From Bacteroidales bacterium (GTDB lineage: Bacteria > Bacteroidota > Bacteroidia > Bacteroidales > WCHB1-69): a stretch of 7,411 nucleotides of DNA. Each line of letters starts with the position of its first letter. Position 1 is the stretch's first letter. The DNA is taken from the NCBI GenBank assembly GCA_012518765.1, contig JAAYRN010000101.1, forward strand, positions 1 to 7,411. Direction: 5' to 3'. Positions 7,275 to 7,411 of the stretch are shown here, in pieces. The notes beneath the pieces were generated by a model. It searched no databases. It was given only the letters and a program-made list of their open reading frames with translations, and had not been told where the DNA came from. The translations under genes and the position numbers were made by a program.

Positions 7275-7307
7275 TGGTAATTCGGAAATTCCGAACAACC
7301 ATTTTTT
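7275..7307 (+). terminator. Interrupted palindrome followed by T6, candidate terminator or operator
   Basis: The arms TTCGGAA (7281-7287) and TTCCGAA (7289-7295) are a perfect inverted repeat around one base. They are flanked, after a symmetric two-base mismatch, by TGGT (7275-7278) and ACCA (7298-7301). As RNA this folds to a 6-bp stem with a 3-base loop plus a 4-bp lower stem, and a run of six T follows at 7302-7307. This fits an intrinsic terminator for the pncC-vWA transcript, although it is 160 bases after the vWA stop. A dyad this symmetric could instead be a protein-binding site. Confidence 0.4.
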
Positions 7308-7322
7308 CGTCTTCGGTTTTAA

Positions 7323-7359
7323 AAATAATGAACTTCGAAGGATTATTTGTGTTTTTTTT
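7323..7359 (+). terminator. AT-rich hairpin followed by T8, candidate terminator
   Basis: AAATAAT (7323-7329) pairs with ATTATTT (7342-7348), enclosing the 8-base palindrome CTTCGAAG (7333-7340). Eight consecutive T follow at 7352-7359. The stem is mostly A-T with a small asymmetric internal loop, so it would be weak, but the T-run makes intrinsic termination of rightward transcription plausible. It may act as a back-up to the hairpin just upstream. Confidence 0.35.
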
Positions 7360-7411
7360 ACTCTTTATTTATTATTTTCTTTTCTATATATCTGGAATTC
7401 ATAATTCTAAG

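Noticed and set aside
7237..7302. 21-residue minus-strand ORF beginning MVVRNFRITTPGF
   Set aside because: It overlaps the palindrome at 7275-7301, which fixes much of its sequence, and has no ribosome binding site, promoter or recognised family.

Overview
The window is visibly AT-rich and reads as a chromosomal segment of a member of the phylum Bacteroidota. The gene starts lack recognisable Shine-Dalgarno sequences. Two matches to the Bacteroidota sigma factor -7 consensus TAnnTTTG lie ahead of the pncC-like gene. The products (metal-class KDO-8-phosphate synthase, HflX, carboxynorspermidine decarboxylase, exported von Willebrand A protein) fit a Gram-negative bacterium that makes lipopolysaccharide. 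No RNA gene, insertion sequence, CRISPR array or prophage gene was seen.

Layout. Positions 1-2901 (+) hold a tightly packed run of three genes: the 3' part of a glycosyltransferase (its start lies outside the window), a three-helix membrane protein with a transglutaminase-like domain, and nspC. The gaps are only 6 and 7 bases, so they are probably co-transcribed. nspC ends 8 bases from the end of the convergent kdsA. Positions 2910-4972 (-) hold hflX followed by kdsA, 37 bases from stop to start boundary or less and probably one transcript. Positions 4973-5177 are a divergent control region with two candidate promoters facing right. Positions 5178-5707 (+) hold a CinA C-terminal-domain (PncC-type) gene broken by an apparent single-base deletion near its 3' end. 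Three bases after its ancestral stop begins an exported von Willebrand A protein (5711-7114). The last 297 bases hold no convincing intact gene but contain two hairpins followed by T-runs and a short coding-like remnant on the minus strand.

How the genes relate. kdsA serves LPS core synthesis and the glycosyltransferase probably builds a surface glycan. nspC makes norspermidine or spermidine, hflX rescues stalled ribosomes, and the PncC-like enzyme would recycle nicotinamide mononucleotide. These are mostly ordinary housekeeping and envelope genes. I see no convincing undescribed system. The best items for a second look are the frameshifted pncC gene, the linkage of a membrane transglutaminase-like protein to a polyamine gene, the uncharacterised exported vWA protein, and the structured 3' intergenic region.
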